Source: Caryophanales bacterium UBA4100 (GTDB lineage: Bacteria; Bacillota; Bacilli; Paenibacillales; UBA4045). From it: 31,266 nt of DNA. The notes under the pieces are model-generated. The model was not told the origin of the DNA, did no database searches, and worked only from the letters and a program-made list of their open reading frames with translations. This document shows, one piece after another, positions 30,573-31,266 of this stretch. The position numbers and the translations under genes were made by a program. Position 1 is the stretch's first letter. The number at the start of each line of letters is the position of its first letter. The stretch is from contig DFXU01000089.1 in assembly GCA_002383285.1 (NCBI GenBank), forward strand, positions 1 through 31,266. The letters run 5' to 3'.

Positions 30573-30746
30573 TTAGTGTGTGGATTTCATCTTATCTTCA
30601 ATGGATTGTCGCACTTTCTTACGTGCGTCTAAAGCAAGCTCGTGATTATGTGCAAATTTCACACCACTTAATGCCAGCGCTTCTTTCACTGAGAGCTCTA
30701 TTGTAATCTTCTCATCGCCTTGAGGGATCATAACATTGGAGTTCAT
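30573..30746 (-). CDS. Hypothetical 57-residue protein
   Basis: Small ORF with complete signals: a TTGAAA-17-TATATT promoter, an AAGAGGTGA ribosome binding site 6 bases before the ATG, and a terminator downstream. The product starts MNSNVMIPQGDEKITIELSV and continues as a helix rich in charged residues (ARKKVRQSIEDKMKSTH). It has no signal peptide or membrane segment. I do not recognise the family. The layout (beta strand, then helices) could suit a small cytosolic regulator or structural protein. Confidence 0.75.
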   Translation of the reverse strand: MNSNVMIPQGDEKITIELSVKEALALSGVKFAHNHELALDARKKVRQSIEDKMKSTH

Positions 30747-30789
30747 TGCTCTTCACCTCTTTCATTTGCTATGACTCTTTTCACTTATA

Positions 30790-30818
30790 AATATAACAGA
30801 TCATGTAAGGTTTTTCAA
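30790..30818 (-). promoter_or_regulatory. Promoter of the 57-residue gene
   Basis: Minus-strand TTGAAA, a 17-base spacer and TATATT, 44 bases upstream of the ATG. Well placed and close to the sigma-A consensus. Confidence 0.7.
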
Positions 30819-30827
30819 GTCATAAAT

Positions 30828-30864
30828 GTGATAAAATCGCGGAAAAGCGATCTTTATTTATCAC
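30828..30864. repeat. Intergenic stem-loop between divergent genes
   Basis: GTGATAAA and TTTATCAC (8 bp) enclose TCGC-GGAAAA-GCGA (4 bp). No T-run follows on either strand, so it is not a typical terminator. The rest of the 254-base gap (30747-31000) holds the promoter listed at 30790 and nothing else I can name. Confidence 0.6.
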
Positions 30865-31000
30865 GAACAATTAATATTATGTAAACTACAATCGTTCGCT
30901 TTTTCAGGTTATTCGTTGGTAACTGGTCACTTGTTTCATTCTTTGCAATTATCGGGTAAAATAAACTACGATATACGCCCAGATTGGAGCTGCTCTTATA

Positions 31001-31266
31001 ATGAATAAAAGTAAGGCCCCTTCACATGCCATATTGTGGGGAGATAAACGATTTCATACATGGAATTACGAGATGCGTGAGCATTTCGGTACGAAGGCAT
31101 TTAAGGTTATGCTCGATGCCGGGTTTACATGCCCGAATCGCGATGGCTCCATTGCCACTGGTGGATGTACGTTCTGTAGCGCTCGAGGCTCTGGCGATTT
31201 CGCCGGTAGTAGACGGGATGATCTGGTCACTCAATTTAACAATATCCGTGATCTTCAGCATCTGAA
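31001..31266 (+). CDS. YtqA-type radical SAM protein (TIGR01212), 3' end cut by the window
   Basis: The first 88 codons of a radical SAM enzyme. The sequence runs WNYEMREHFGTKAFKVMLD and then GFTCPNRDGSIATGGCTFC, where the cysteines C-x11-C-x2-C would bind the 4Fe-4S cluster. This spacing and the preceding segment are typical of the YtqA/TIGR01212 family. The family's reaction is not firmly established. A GGAG about 12 bases before the ATG is a weakly placed ribosome binding site. The catalytic barrel and C-terminus lie outside the window. Confidence 0.88.
   Translation, partial: MNKSKAPSHAILWGDKRFHTWNYEMREHFGTKAFKVMLDAGFTCPNRDGSIATGGCTFCSARGSGDFAGSRRDDLVTQFNNIRDLQHL

Noticed and set aside
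31022..31261. 79-codon minus-strand ORF at the window end
   Set aside because: It is antisense to the clear radical SAM coding sequence on the plus strand.

Overview
The window looks like chromosomal DNA of a spore-forming Bacillota, most likely Paenibacillaceae. This is inferred from the YesM/YesN-type two-component pair next to a sugar ABC operon, sigI-rsgI, ykuU/ykuV-like genes, a T-box-controlled ilvB operon, an L20-type leader ahead of infC-rpmI-rplT, and strong GGAGG ribosome binding sites. I see no phage genes, insertion sequences, CRISPR arrays, rRNAs or tRNAs.

Layout. (1) 1-9287, carbohydrate uptake and catabolism. A minus-strand operon runs lipoprotein binding protein, two permeases, sugar isomerase/epimerase and two Gfo/Idh/MocA oxidoreductases, the last cut by the window edge. 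Divergent from it is a plus-strand histidine kinase/AraC response regulator pair. The operon has no ATPase, so it probably borrows a shared one. (2) 9321-15763, mixed metabolism: an FMN reductase, a cytosolic sulfite-oxidase-like molybdoenzyme, two unrecognised membrane proteins (one an internal duplication), and an operon of Fe-S aldo/keto reductase, leucyl aminopeptidase and MFS transporter. (3) 15806-18060, sigI-rsgI with a recognisable SigI-type promoter. (4) 18152-20280, a small Cys-rich protein, gcvH, ykuV and ykuU. (5) 20277-26974, branched-chain amino acid synthesis: T-box - ilvB - ilvH - ilvC - leuA - terminator - leuB. (6) 26979-28418, rplT, rpmI and infC behind an L20-type attenuator. 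(7) 28549-31266, a diacylglycerol glucosyltransferase-like gene, trmB, two very small ORFs and the start of a YtqA-type radical SAM gene.

The least explained structures are: a hairpin repeat whose 3' arm abuts the Shine-Dalgarno sequence, in two tandem copies before leuA, one before rplT and one diverged copy before ilvC; the long charged, internally repeated tail of RsgI; the duplicated PGxGH membrane protein with its two-gene neighbourhood; and a 37-codon ORF with a strong ribosome binding site just before trmB. All reading was by eye. No alignments, folding or searches were run.
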